A DNA stretch of 64,000 nt from Ignavibacteria bacterium (GTDB taxonomy: Bacteria > Bacteroidota > Ignavibacteria > Tepidaquicellales > Tepidaquicellaceae). Below are positions 53,763 through 62,566 of the stretch, one piece after another; positions within the stretch are counted from its first letter, which is position 1, and each line of letters begins with the position of its first letter. Below the pieces are notes generated by a model. It saw only the letters and a program-made list of their open reading frames with translations. It was not told the origin of the DNA and did not search any database. Location: positions 1 through 64,000 of the forward strand of contig JAFGII010000035.1 in the NCBI GenBank assembly GCA_016929695.1. The letters run 5' to 3'. Position numbers and translations under genes: made by a program.

Positions 53763-56081
53763 ATGTATATGAAATTTATTTTTGTAAGTTTGTTTTTCAT
53801 TCTTCCGCTGATTGCCGTCTCGCAGAATACTGACTCCGTTACGTCAAAAGATACATTAAAAAATGTTTCACCCGAAGTTACAATATCAAAAATTCCTAAC
53901 GACAAAATCGAAATAGACGGCATACTCAGCGAAGAAGAATGGCAAACCGCAGAAAAAATAACCGACTTTTATGAAGTTGAACCCGGAGATAATGTTAAGC
54001 CCGCCGTAAATACAGAGGTTCTTATGTGCTATGATGAAAATAATCTTTATGTCGGTTTTATCTGCTATGAAGATGACATAAACAAAATCAGAAAAACTCT
54101 AACACAACGCGACGCAACCTATGATGATGATTATGCCGGTGTAATAATTGATACCTACGGCGAAGGTAAACAGGCATATGAACTTTTTGTTAATCCCTAC
54201 GGTGTTCAGGGTGATTTATTATGGACTACTCCGGGAAATGAAGATGTAAGTTTCGACGCAGTCTGGTATTCAGAAGCAAAAATTAACGAAGATAACTGGA
54301 CTGCCGAAATTGCCGTTCCCTTTAAAAGTTTAAGATTTCCAAAAAAAAATATACAGGAATGGAAAATCCACGTTTACAGAAATAGACCGCGTAAAAATAG
54401 ACAGGAAATCAGTTGGGCGGCTGTTTCAAGGAACGCCCCGACTTTATTCACAAACAGTGGGACGCTTAAAGGTATTAATAACGTTAAATCCGGTAATAAT
54501 CTCGAAATACTTCCTTCTTTCGTGAGTTCCCAGTCGGGAAATATTTCTGATTATTCAAATGCATACTCCGAATTTCTTAATGAGAAAATTAAAGGACAGT
54601 TTGGATTAAATATCAAATATGGAATTTCCTCAACTCTCACAGCCGATCTAACTTATAATCCTGATTTCTCTCAGATTGAAGCCGATGCAGGTATTATAAA
54701 TATTAATAATCCGTATGCATATTCATATATCGAAAAAAGACCTTTTTTTATCGAAGGCGCTAATATTTTCAGCACTCCGTTTAATGTGGTTTATACAAGG
54801 ATGATTAATAACCCTTTAACTGCATTTAAACTTTCCGGGAAAATCGGGAAAACTGAAATTGGTTATCTTGCCGCTTATGATAAAAAAACTCCGTTTATTA
54901 TCCCTTTTGAAGATAATAGCAGTTTTTTAAGCACGGAAAGAAAATCTCTTTCTAATATTTTTAGAATAAAACAGACTATTAAAGACGAAACTTATATAGG
55001 ATTTATCTTGACTGACCGTGAAGTTAATAACGACGGAAAGAATTTTTTAAATGTTGATGGTTATAACCGTGTCTTTGGTTTTGACGGTAATATTAAACTG
55101 TTTTCAAATTATTTTCTTGAATTTCAGATTTTAAGATATGTTTCAAAGGAAATTACCGATACAAATTATAAAAATCCAGGGTCTTTCAATAACGGAATAT
55201 ATACAAACGCACTTGACGGTGAATTTTTTTCCGGAATCGGCACCCATCTGGAGTTGCTAAGGAGTGCCAAGCATTGGAATTTTAATCTTTCTTATGATGA
55301 TGCTTCCCCCGTTGCAAGAAGAGATAACGGATACATTACTAATAATAATTACAGAACTCTTTTTCTTAGACAGTCTTATATGTTTTATCCCGAAAAAGAT
55401 TTTTTGAAAAGAATCCAGACCGGCTGTATGGGCATTGTACGACACACCTATGACGGTAAATTGAAAGAACTATTTTTAGATGTAGAAATCTGGTTCAGAT
55501 TTAAACATCAGATCTCTGCATCCGCATCATTTTTTCTCGTTAATGACGAAGAATTCAAAGGCGTGTATCATAAAGATGCACGAAGATTTTCTTTCAATGT
55601 TGATGCAAATACTTTTAGTTTTTTACGGGGCGGACTCGGTTTAACAACAGGAAAATATATCATCCGTTTTGGAAATCCTTATGTCGGATACGGAAGTGAG
55701 TTTGACGGGTGGCTTACCTTTATTCCTTTCGAAAAACTGACGCTTAATACGGAATATTCTTATTTTGAACTGGCGAAAAATTACGGCGGGGAAAATTTAT
55801 TTGCCGGTTATATTCTTAGAAATACTCTCAATTATCACCCTGTTAAAGACCTTTCACTGCGTATAATAACGGAATACGGTTCTTCCGATAAATACTTCTA
55901 TATCAACCCTCTGATTAGTTACAGACCAAATCCTTTTACTATTTTCTATTTTGGATTCACTCATCAGTATAACAATCTTGAACTTCAACCTTCCGACCCT
56001 GAATACTACCGCAATACCTCAAAATATACCCTTTCTACTCGTCAGTTCTTTCTTAAACTCCAGTATCTCTTCCGCCTCTAA
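53763..56081 (+). CDS. DUF5916 outer-membrane protein with CBM9-like domain, copy 2
   Basis: A paralogue of the upstream protein with the same layout: signal peptide (MKFIFVSLFFILPLIAVS after ATG 53763 or 53769), CBM9-like domain (KIEIDGILSEEEWQTAEK), then DUF5916 barrel (ADLTYNPDFSQIEADAGIIN, EKRPFFIEGANIFST, ending LQYLFRL). Long identical stretches alternate with diverged loops over the full length, so it arose by tandem duplication and has since diverged. The TTG at 53739 is in frame but less likely. The role of the pair is unknown. Confidence 0.92.
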   Translation: MYMKFIFVSLFFILPLIAVSQNTDSVTSKDTLKNVSPEVTISKIPNDKIEIDGILSEEEWQTAEKITDFYEVEPGDNVKPAVNTEVLMCYDENNLYVGFICYEDDINKIRKTLTQRDATYDDDYAGVIIDTYGEGKQAYELFVNPYGVQGDLLWTTPGNEDVSFDAVWYSEAKINEDNWTAEIAVPFKSLRFPKKNIQEWKIHVYRNRPRKNRQEISWAAVSRNAPTLFTNSGTLKGINNVKSGNNLEILPSFVSSQSGNISDYSNAYSEFLNEKIKGQFGLNIKYGISSTLTADLTYNPDFSQIEADAGIININNPYAYSYIEKRPFFIEGANIFSTPFNVVYTRMINNPLTAFKLSGKIGKTEIGYLAAYDKKTPFIIPFEDNSSFLSTERKSLSNIFRIKQTIKDETYIGFILTDREVNNDGKNFLNVDGYNRVFGFDGNIKLFSNYFLEFQILRYVSKEITDTNYKNPGSFNNGIYTNALDGEFFSGIGTHLELLRSAKHWNFNLSYDDASPVARRDNGYITNNNYRTLFLRQSYMFYPEKDFLKRIQTGCMGIVRHTYDGKLKELFLDVEIWFRFKHQISASASFFLVNDEEFKGVYHKDARRFSFNVDANTFSFLRGGLGLTTGKYIIRFGNPYVGYGSEFDGWLTFIPFEKLTLNTEYSYFELAKNYGGENLFAGYILRNTLNYHPVKDLSLRIITEYGSSDKYFYINPLISYRPNPFTIFYFGFTHQYNNLELQPSDPEYYRNTSKYTLSTRQFFLKLQYLFRL

Positions 56082-56242
56082 GTACAAAGTTCTTAAAGTT
56101 TCTATAATTTCATCTATTATTCGTGATTTTTTTTTAAAAGTGTAAATTTTAGTGCATTAAGTGTTAAAGCATTACCCCGTTTATGTATTTATAATTTTTA
56201 ATTGCCATTTGTGGTTAAACTCACCCAATCTTATAAAAAACA

Positions 56243-56273
56243 AAAAGCCCGGGTTACATTAATCCGGGCTTTT
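56243..56273. terminator. Bidirectional intrinsic terminator
   Basis: AAAAGCCCGGGTT and AATCCGGGCTTTT form a 13-base stem with one wobble and a 5-base loop, flanked by A and T runs. It lies between the second DUF5916 gene and the convergent T9SS cargo gene. Confidence 0.9.
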
Positions 56274-56316
56274 GTTCAAAAATATCTTCAGTCTACTCTT
56301 CTATGACTAACTTCTG

Positions 56317-57237
56317 TTATTTTATCACCATCATCTTTTTTGTCTCAATGTAATTTCCCGCAAACAATCTGTAGAAATAAATTCCGGAAGAAAGATTCGA
56401 CGCATCAAACCTTAATTCGTATGTTCCCGGTGATTTTACACCTTCTGATAATACTTTTACTTCCTCACCGAGTGAATTGTAAACTACAAGTCTTACATCA
56501 GTTGTCTTCGGAATATCAAAACGGATATTGGTTACAGGATTGAATGGATTTGGATAGTTTTGTTTAAGTTCAAATTTTGTTGGAACTCCATTTCCAATTT
56601 GAGTTACGCTAGTCGGAACTCCGACAAAAACGTCATCTACAAATACGCAGAACCCGTTAAGCGAGCAGTCCATGTAATACCTGAATGCCACATAAAAATT
56701 TGTTGCTCCAGCAAATTGGGCTAAACTGTAAGAGTACTGTGTCCAGACGCCCCATGTTGTTCCCACCGGCCAATGAATCGAAGCAATTTTATCCAGGAAT
56801 GAATATGTATTTGAATCTAACGTACTTACCCATACCTGCATACTGTCCGAATAAGATGGTGAACCGCCGAATGCCCAGAACTTAAGGTAATCGTCTGTGG
56901 TAATACTTCCTGCATTTTTGGTTATTAACCATGCATCAGCTGTTCCGTATGGATTTGGGGGATTTGTATCAATTCCCGCATACCAGGTTGTCATTACTGA
57001 TTTATAACCTGTGTGTGCTTTTGTTGTTAAAGCACTTATACCTGGGATTGCAACACCCGTATCACGGACTGTCCAGTTACCTTCCGGATATATGGGAAAT
57101 GGTGCGTTATTAACAATCGACCAACCTGCAGGTGGGGTTAAAGAATCCGCTGTTTCAAATCCTTCTTGAATTTTAACTTGCGGAAAAACTGATAACGCAA
57201 AAACAAAAACGAATAAAAGAAGTATTAGATTTTTCAT
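56317..57237 (-). CDS. T9SS cargo: choice-of-anchor J-like protein with type A sorting domain
   Basis: A 306-residue secreted protein. Signal peptide MKNLILLLFVFVFALSVFP. Residues about 25-210 form a jelly-roll domain of the cleaved adhesin/choice-of-anchor J type (EGFETADSLTPPAGWSIV, GTADAWLITKNAG, GFCVFVDDVFVG). The C-terminal type A sorting domain reads FELKQNYPNPFNPVTNI, LSSGIYFYRL and KKMMVIK. It would be exported by the type IX system. The start has a strong GGAGG site. It ends 43 bases from the shared bidirectional terminator. Confidence 0.92.
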   Translation of the reverse strand: MKNLILLLFVFVFALSVFPQVKIQEGFETADSLTPPAGWSIVNNAPFPIYPEGNWTVRDTGVAIPGISALTTKAHTGYKSVMTTWYAGIDTNPPNPYGTADAWLITKNAGSITTDDYLKFWAFGGSPSYSDSMQVWVSTLDSNTYSFLDKIASIHWPVGTTWGVWTQYSYSLAQFAGATNFYVAFRYYMDCSLNGFCVFVDDVFVGVPTSVTQIGNGVPTKFELKQNYPNPFNPVTNIRFDIPKTTDVRLVVYNSLGEEVKVLSEGVKSPGTYELRFDASNLSSGIYFYRLFAGNYIETKKMMVIK

Positions 57238-57512
57238 TTGTACCTCCGTACTAAATTTAATTAATATAAAAGTTTCTTTTGAATTTAATAAATATTTTTG
57301 AATAATGAAACTTATATCTTATTTCCCCTCTTTTTTATTGCATAGATTGTCTTGAACCATCACTTTTGAAAAAGTTAAAAAATTTTATAACTTCTATGAC
57401 TATATCTTGTATCTTTAACTCCTGCATCCTTTACTCTTGCATTCTGTCTCCTTTTTCTTTCTACGATTAACTTCTATAACTAACTTTTCTTTTATTTACT
57501 GTTTGTTTTTTG

Positions 57513-58757
57513 TTATTTATTAGTTGCCATTTCATATTTATCTCTAATTACCTTCTCATATGTTTCCGTCATTTCCACATCTCTCCGCTTCATAACCATT
57601 TTTGCGGTATCCAGTGCATCGTCAATCTTATATAATTTGGGCTTGCTCCCTGTTATATACCAGGAAAAATTATTAATAAACTTATCGGGAAAACCCCCGC
57701 CTGCTATCAGTGCAAATATACCTATCACTGAACCCGTATTCAGCATCGTGTTTATCCCTGTTTTTGTATGGTCGCCTATAATACTCCCAAGAAACTGCAT
57801 TCCTGTATTTATCTGTGGCATATCCGCCCTGTATCTCGTCTTAATTATCGAATAATTATTTTTCAGATTACTGGTTACTGTGTCCGCACCCAGATTTACA
57901 AACTCGCATACATAAGAATTCCCTATAAACCCGTCGTGTTGCTTGTTGACAAATGAATGGAAAATCGTTCCCGTTATTTCTCCCGCCAGCCGCGAATTAA
58001 ATCCCGCCATTACTGGTCCGTAAATCTTTGTGCCTGATTTTATCAGAACTTTCTTCCCTATGTATGCAGGACCTTTGATAAATGTAAACGGTTCTATTAC
58101 ACTGCCTTCGTTTATATATATCTTTCCTTTCGTCGCATCCAGAACCACTCCGGGATAAACATCGGCTTTTCTGTCAATGTAAATGTCCTTCGGATTCCTG
58201 AAATAATCCCCGTCAGGCAGAGGAAAGTGTTTTTTTCTGAATATCGTATCTAAATCGCGCCTCAGAACTTCATCAAAATATCTCATCACATCCCACACAT
58301 AATTTATTATAAAATAATCCTTGTTCTCTTCTAACCCGAGTGACGCGAGTTCGATTTCTTTGATACCTTTAAAATTTTTCTTATCAATTATAAATTTTTC
58401 TTCTTTTAGTTTTGGATTTTTAATGTATGCGGCAATTAATGTCTCCTGATGTATTAACATGCATTCGCTTTTTAACTCGAAAATTTTCTCTATTGCTTTC
58501 GGAAACAGTATTGCCCGACCGTTAATAAAAAGATAATCGGCTTTTTCAATTTTATTTACTTCTTTTTTCTTCTGCTCCGAAACAAGTCCGGAAAGTTCCT
58601 CTCTGCAGAAATAATTGATTTCTTCCGGCTCTTCCGTAAAATGCGTCAGCCTTTCAATATTGGAAAAAATTCCCGTTTTAATGTCATATATCGGTCTTAA
58701 TATTGATACCGGCTCAAACTGTCGGTGTAAACTGTCTTCAAATATTGTTATTCTCAT
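57513..58757 (-). CDS. GlmU-like sugar nucleotidyltransferase with hexapeptide repeats
   Basis: A 414-residue protein combining a degenerate nucleotidyltransferase-like N-terminal region (MRITIFEDSLHRQFEPVSIL, INGRAILFPKAIEKIF) with a left-handed beta-helix C-terminal region (YIDRKADVYPGVVLDATKG, AYIGKKVLIKSGTKIYGP, FLGSIIGDHTKTGINTML). It resembles the GlmU-family proteins of Bacteroidota annotated as putative sugar nucleotidyl transferases. The usual GxGTRxxP signature of active N-terminal domains is absent, so its chemistry is doubtful. It lies downstream of rpmE, after a terminator, with 67 bases between them. Confidence 0.82.
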   Translation of the reverse strand: MRITIFEDSLHRQFEPVSILRPIYDIKTGIFSNIERLTHFTEEPEEINYFCREELSGLVSEQKKKEVNKIEKADYLFINGRAILFPKAIEKIFELKSECMLIHQETLIAAYIKNPKLKEEKFIIDKKNFKGIKEIELASLGLEENKDYFIINYVWDVMRYFDEVLRRDLDTIFRKKHFPLPDGDYFRNPKDIYIDRKADVYPGVVLDATKGKIYINEGSVIEPFTFIKGPAYIGKKVLIKSGTKIYGPVMAGFNSRLAGEITGTIFHSFVNKQHDGFIGNSYVCEFVNLGADTVTSNLKNNYSIIKTRYRADMPQINTGMQFLGSIIGDHTKTGINTMLNTGSVIGIFALIAGGGFPDKFINNFSWYITGSKPKLYKIDDALDTAKMVMKRRDVEMTETYEKVIRDKYEMATNK

Positions 58758-58767
58758 TTTTGAATAA

Positions 58768-58798
58768 ATAAAAAAGCCGGCATTTTCTTTTCCGGCTT
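58768..58798 (-). terminator. Intrinsic terminator after rpmE
   Basis: On the minus strand AAGCCGG and CCGGCTT form a stem with an 11-base loop, followed by a U run (A on the plus strand at 58768-58775). It lies 27 bases after the rpmE stop and just before the GlmU-like start. Confidence 0.85.
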
Positions 58799-58824
58799 AA
58801 AATTTTGATAATGTTAAGGAAAAT

Positions 58825-59055
58825 TTATTTTTTATCTGTTGTTTGTGTCTTGCCATATTTTTTAATGAACTTTTCAACTCTTCCTGCTGTATCAACTATT
58901 TTTTGAGTTCCGGTAAAGAATGGATGGCATTGTGAACAAATTTCAACCTTAATCTCTGGTACTGTTGAACGCGTTGTGAAAAGCACTCCGCGGTTCTCTC
59001 CACAGTTGCATATCACCTTACACTTGTAATATTTCGGATGAATATTCTTTTTCAT
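58825..59055 (-). CDS. rpmE: 50S ribosomal protein L31
   Basis: L31 is a small protein of the large ribosomal subunit that bridges the subunits. The 76 residues start with [20 protein letters not shown] and end with [15 protein letters not shown], both family hallmarks. Four cysteines (CNC and CSQCHPF plus KCK region) fit the zinc-binding form. The loop [12 protein letters not shown] is a few residues longer than in model species. It is followed by its own terminator and stands apart from other ribosomal genes. Confidence 0.95.
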   Translation of the reverse strand: MKKNIHPKYYKCKVICNCGENRGVLFTTRSTVPEIKVEICSQCHPFFTGTQKIVDTAGRVEKFIKKYGKTQTTDKK

Positions 59056-59418
59056 TTAATCCTGTATTATTTCTAAAAAAATAAAATTAATGATTTTCCC
59101 CTCAAATTTCAATGCATCCAATCTCCCGATACGACAACTTTTTTTATGGTAATTTCTTATCACTTTTTACGGTTATCTCTCTTTTTGCGTTTACTATGCT
59201 CTGGCGTAGCAACTTTTTTTCTGTTACTCACTTCTACTAATATCTTCTATTCTTTACGTTCTCTGCGGTTGCTTTTTTGATTTGTTTTAAAATTTTACTG
59301 CCTTTGTTTTTCCAATTGAATACCGAATATTAAATTATGATATAATTCACATCTCAGGGCGCTTAGTATTAAAAATGCGTAATGTATGTATTTGCTTCTT
59401 TAATTGCATTTTGTATCC
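59056..59418. other. 363-base gap between rpmE and metK
   Basis: No gene is seen. It contains TTCTTTACGTTCTCTGCGG (about 59250-59270), a member of the CTTTGCGG-type intergenic near-repeats, and A+T-rich sequence. No clear terminator for metK was found. Confidence 0.55.
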
Positions 59419-60555
59419 TCATTTACTTACCCAGTCTTTCTTTTCCCACAAAAATTCCGGCAATTCCCTGCCGAAATGTCCGTAAGCCGCTGTCTTTCTG
59501 AAAATAGGTGAATTTAACTTTAGTTTTTTAATAATCCCGCTTGGTGTTAAATCTATTATCTTTGTAATTTGCTTCTGTATCTCTGCTTCATCGTACCTGC
59601 TTGTCCCGTGAAAATCTAACATGAAAGAAACCGGATTCTCCTGCCCAATTGCATACGCGAGCTGTACCGTACACCTCTCCGCTATCCTCGTTGCAACAAT
59701 ATTTTTCGCAATGTACCTCGCTATGTACGCCGCCGACCTGTCAACCTTTGTTGCATCCTTTCCCGAAAATGCTCCGCCTCCGTGCGGACAACTGCCGCCG
59801 TATGTATCAACAATGATTTTCCTGCCCGTTAACCCCGTATCTGTTTTTGGTCCGCCTAAATTAAATGTCCCACCGGGATTTATTAAGTATTGAACGCCAT
59901 TTAAGTTAAAATAGTTCTCAAGTACCGGTTTTATTATATCACTTCTTACAATTTTCCTCAAATTCTCTAATTTTATATCTTTTGAATGCTGTGTTGAAAA
60001 TACAACTTTTTTAACAGCAATGGGCTTGTTGTCTTCATAAAGAATTGTTACCTGCGATTTCGCATCGGGATATAAAAATGAATATTTAGGTGTTTGCCTG
60101 ATTTTTGCGTGATACTCAAGAAGTTTATGTGCAAGCAGTATTGGCATCGGCATTAATTCTTTCGTCTCGTTGCTCGCATACCCGAACATTAATCCCTGAT
60201 CACCTGCTCCCGTTTTCTTCTTGCTCGTTACTGCCCTGTTAATCTCGTGACATTGCTGCTTGATTGAAAGTACGTATGTACACGCATCCGCATCAATTCC
60301 GTTTTCTTTGTTGTAGCCGATTTCTTTTATTACTGATTTTGCTATTTCCGGTATTTCAGTCTTTGGCAGTCTCTTCGAATTAAACTCGCCCGAAATTACC
60401 ACCAGATTGTCTGATAATAATGTCTCGCATGCAACTTTTGCATTGTTGTCAACTTTAAGATATTCGTCAAGTATCGCATCCGATATTTGGTCTGCTACCT
60501 TGTCAGGATGTCCCTCCGAAACTGATTCCGATGAAAATAAATATTTTTTGCTCAT
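59419..60555 (-). CDS. metK: S-adenosylmethionine synthetase
   Basis: MetK makes S-adenosylmethionine from methionine and ATP in the cytosol. The 378 residues include SEGHPDKVADQISDAILDEY, GAGDQGLMFGYA and GGGAFSGKDATKVDRSAAY, the ATP-, metal- and phosphate-binding signatures. Length is normal. It starts at ATG 60555. The leader carries a predicted SAM-sensing riboswitch with a terminator 30 bases before the start codon, which would shut the gene off when its product is abundant. Confidence 0.98.
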   Translation of the reverse strand: MSKKYLFSSESVSEGHPDKVADQISDAILDEYLKVDNNAKVACETLLSDNLVVISGEFNSKRLPKTEIPEIAKSVIKEIGYNKENGIDADACTYVLSIKQQCHEINRAVTSKKKTGAGDQGLMFGYASNETKELMPMPILLAHKLLEYHAKIRQTPKYSFLYPDAKSQVTILYEDNKPIAVKKVVFSTQHSKDIKLENLRKIVRSDIIKPVLENYFNLNGVQYLINPGGTFNLGGPKTDTGLTGRKIIVDTYGGSCPHGGGAFSGKDATKVDRSAAYIARYIAKNIVATRIAERCTVQLAYAIGQENPVSFMLDFHGTSRYDEAEIQKQITKIIDLTPSGIIKKLKLNSPIFRKTAAYGHFGRELPEFLWEKKDWVSK

Positions 60556-60586
60556 TTTATATTTTTATTTATTTAAATTATTCAAT

Positions 60587-60631
60587 AAAAAAACCGCGCA
60601 CTGCATTTATCCTCAACTGTAGTAAGCGGTT
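60587..60631 (-). terminator. Riboswitch expression platform: terminator before metK
   Basis: On the minus strand AACCGCTTACTACA and TGCAGTGCGCGGTT form an imperfect 14-base stem with a 12-base loop followed by seven U residues. It lies between the aptamer and the metK start. Its 5' arm contains GCTTAC, complementary to GTAAGC in the aptamer P3 loop. Confidence 0.85.
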
Positions 60632-60648
60632 CTTGAGCCAGAATATTT

Positions 60649-60729
60649 CGTGTTTTCACGCGTATTATTTTAGCACCGTGTTTCCGGCTTACCGGTTGCT
60701 GTTTCTTGTATAAAGAAATCTCTTAATAC
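60649..60729 (-). ncRNA. SAM riboswitch aptamer, SAM-IV or SAM-I/IV-variant type
   Basis: Minus-strand order: P1 arm GTATTA (60729-60724), AGAGA, a P2 hairpin TTTCTT-TATAC-AAGAAA, GCAACC, a P3 region with CCGGTAAGCCGG, GGTGCTAAAA, then P1 arm TAATAC (60667-60662). The AGAG, GCAACC and GGTGCTAAA blocks are the ligand-core signature of the SAM-I clan. There is no P4 helix between P3 and P1, and a CGTG-AAAA-CACG hairpin lies directly 3' of P1 (60660-60649), as in SAM-IV or SAM-I/IV-variant RNAs. The P2 is short, without the internal kink-turn of SAM-I. The position upstream of metK fits the sensed ligand. A -7-like box lies 27 bases upstream. Confidence 0.82.
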
Positions 60730-60755
60730 ATAAACGTCTTCCTAAAGAACTGTAA

Positions 60756-60763
60756 CAAAAATA
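60756..60763 (-). promoter_or_regulatory. Candidate -7 box of metK leader
   Basis: TATTTTTG on the minus strand matches TAnnTTTG, 27 bases upstream of the riboswitch P1. I could not find a TTG at the expected 19-20 base spacing, so this is tentative. Confidence 0.4.
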
Positions 60764-61273
60764 AAACTATTAATCTACAAAATAAACTGATTAATTTTTC
60801 AAAAACTAACTCTTGCTTCCTTTGCTCCTTTGTGGTTTTTTATTCAATTTAAAATTCCTTTGCTTTCCTGAAATCAATACAGTTCTTAACTTAATTCAAA
60901 ATTATTTAGTGTTTTTTATTACTGATTTATGTATTCTTAGTGGTAAAATATTACCGCGTAGTTTTTTCTATTCATAATTTATAATTTTATTGCATTCATA
61001 GCACCTTTGCGGTTATTTTTCCCTTTATTCATAGCCCGGACAAGCCGGAAGCTCTTCTGGATACCACGCGCTCCGGCGTGGTATCAAAATTTCTTTGCCG
61101 GTTCGTGCAGAATTTAAAAACTAATGGGCAAATTTAATCCGATTTTCTAATTCAGTGAATTCCACGTTATAATAATGAAAAATTTGTTGATTTTCTCCCT
61201 GTTTTTACTCATAAAACATAATTATTTTTCGTTAAATACTTGTATTATATATATTGAATTAAACTTTACCATT
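60764..61273. other. 510-base gap with near-repeats and a palindrome
   Basis: Holds TTTAGTGTTTTTTATTACTG (about 60904-60923) and CTTTGCTCCTTTGTGG near-repeats. It also has a palindrome with ATACCACGC (61061-61069) facing GCGTGGTAT (61076-61084). The frame from 61175 into the ferredoxin gene is not the preferred coding start. Confidence 0.6.
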
Positions 61274-62179
61274 ATGACACAAATAAGAAAAATTTTTCTC
61301 TCCTTCCTTATCCTCTTGTACCCTGCATATATATTTGCACAGGGTATACAACAGCATCAAAATAAAGATTTTTTCGACTTCCTGTTAACCCCCAGATATA
61401 TAATTGTTTTCCTGATGACTGTGGTATTCATCATTTTACTTTTCACACAAAAAATTGATTCAAAAGGTAGGGTAATCGTTCTTGCGGTTTCATTTTTACT
61501 GTTCGGAGTAATCAGTTATTTCATAAATTCGTTTATGATTTCACCATCTCCGGTCTGCGCCACTACAAAACCATTTTGGATGGGTGCAAGACCTCAGTTC
61601 TTTGCAACTCTCGCTGTAATAGGAGTGCTTTCCATTATAGCTTCAAAAGGATTCTGCGGCATTGCCTGCCCAATCGGCGCGCTTCAGGAAATATTTTATA
61701 AAATTCCCGTTCTTAAAAAATTTAAAAGAAAAAAACTGCCTTTTATTATAAGTAATTCAATTAGAATAGGAATCGCGGTTTTATTTTTCATTGTTATTCT
61801 TGCCACCGGAAAATCAATATATGAATATATTAATATGTTCGACTTACTCCATTGGGAGTTTTCCTTGCCGTTAATTGATTTGATTGTACTAATCGCATTT
61901 CTTGTTATAATGCTCGGACTGAGTTTATTTATTTATAGACCGTTTTGCTATTTGATTTGTCCAATGGGGCTCTTAACCTGGATTCTCGAGCATATATCAA
62001 TTTATAAAGTAAGACTAAAAAAGGAAAACTGCACTTACTGCAAAACTTGTGTAATTGAATCACCCTGCCCTTCAGTAGAAGGTATTATAGAAGGAAACAA
62101 ACTCCGTGGCGATTGCCATCTGTGCAATATATGCATAGAATCCTGCCCGAATAAAGCATTATATTTTGGCACCAAATAA
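61274..62179 (+). CDS. Membrane polyferredoxin of the NapH/CcoG type
   Basis: With ATG 61274 the protein has 301 residues. It opens with a signal-like helix (MTQIRKIFLSFLILLYPAY), has about six membrane helices, two CxxxCP motifs (KGFCGIACPIGALQE and RPFCYLICPMGLL), and a C-terminal pair of ferredoxin-type clusters (CTYCKTCVIESPC and CHLCNICIESCP). This order is that of NapH, NosR and related 4Fe-4S quinol-side proteins that pass electrons across the membrane. The electron partner is not in view. The frame continues upstream to ATG 61175, but that would add a second odd hydrophobic stretch. Confidence 0.88.
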   Translation: MTQIRKIFLSFLILLYPAYIFAQGIQQHQNKDFFDFLLTPRYIIVFLMTVVFIILLFTQKIDSKGRVIVLAVSFLLFGVISYFINSFMISPSPVCATTKPFWMGARPQFFATLAVIGVLSIIASKGFCGIACPIGALQEIFYKIPVLKKFKRKKLPFIISNSIRIGIAVLFFIVILATGKSIYEYINMFDLLHWEFSLPLIDLIVLIAFLVIMLGLSLFIYRPFCYLICPMGLLTWILEHISIYKVRLKKENCTYCKTCVIESPCPSVEGIIEGNKLRGDCHLCNICIESCPNKALYFGTK

Positions 62180-62510
62180 TTTTTTCCTCATCCCGTGAAC
62201 TTATCGAAGATTCTGTTTAAGCGGAGCAAAACGGAATCCATCGGATGAGGAAATACTGTTTCTCTTGTTATTATTTTAATTTGTGTTTTTCCGTGTCCAT
62301 CCGTGAATCTGATGCGTAATACTATCATTCATAATTCAAAATTCATAATTTAACGTTGAATATGTTCTGTGTTACCCCGTATTTTTCTGTGTCCATCCGC
62401 ATATCTAATACGTAATACTTGCATTCCGTTAAATTCATTGACGTTATTTGTTGCTTTCTTTTCTCAGTGCTCTGAGTGTCCTTTGTGGTAAAGAATATTC
62501 CCTCTTATAT
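62180..62510. other. 331-base gap of near-repeats before the csp terminator
   Basis: Besides the hairpin element it holds two copies of a TTCCGTGTCCATCCG / TCTGTGTCCATCCG phrase each followed by ATACGTAATACT-like sequence (about 62285-62330 and 62380-62420). No gene is seen. Confidence 0.6.
62186..62250. repeat. CCTCATCC/GGATGAGG hairpin element, copy 3
   Basis: CCTCATCC (62186-62193) and GGATGAGG (62243-62250) bracket a 49-base loop directly after the ferredoxin stop. T runs flank it, so it may help end transcription. Confidence 0.7.
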
Positions 62511-62546
62511 AAAAAAAACGTCCCCGGTAATTAGCCGGGGACGTTT
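62511..62546 (-). terminator. Intrinsic terminator of the cold-shock gene
   Basis: On the minus strand AAACGTCCCCGG and CCGGGGACGTTT form a perfect 12-base stem with a 7-base loop, followed by a run of U (A at 62511-62518 on the plus strand). It lies about 20 bases after the csp stop. Confidence 0.95.
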
Positions 62547-62566
62547 ATTACTAAAATCACGAACGT

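Noticed and set aside
51001-56081. Assembly duplication of one DUF5916 gene
   Set aside because: The copies differ throughout, including many substitutions and different flanks, so both are real genes.
61175-61273. Longer start for the membrane ferredoxin
   Set aside because: ATG 61274 gives a normal signal-like helix; the upstream codons are A+T-rich and non-family.
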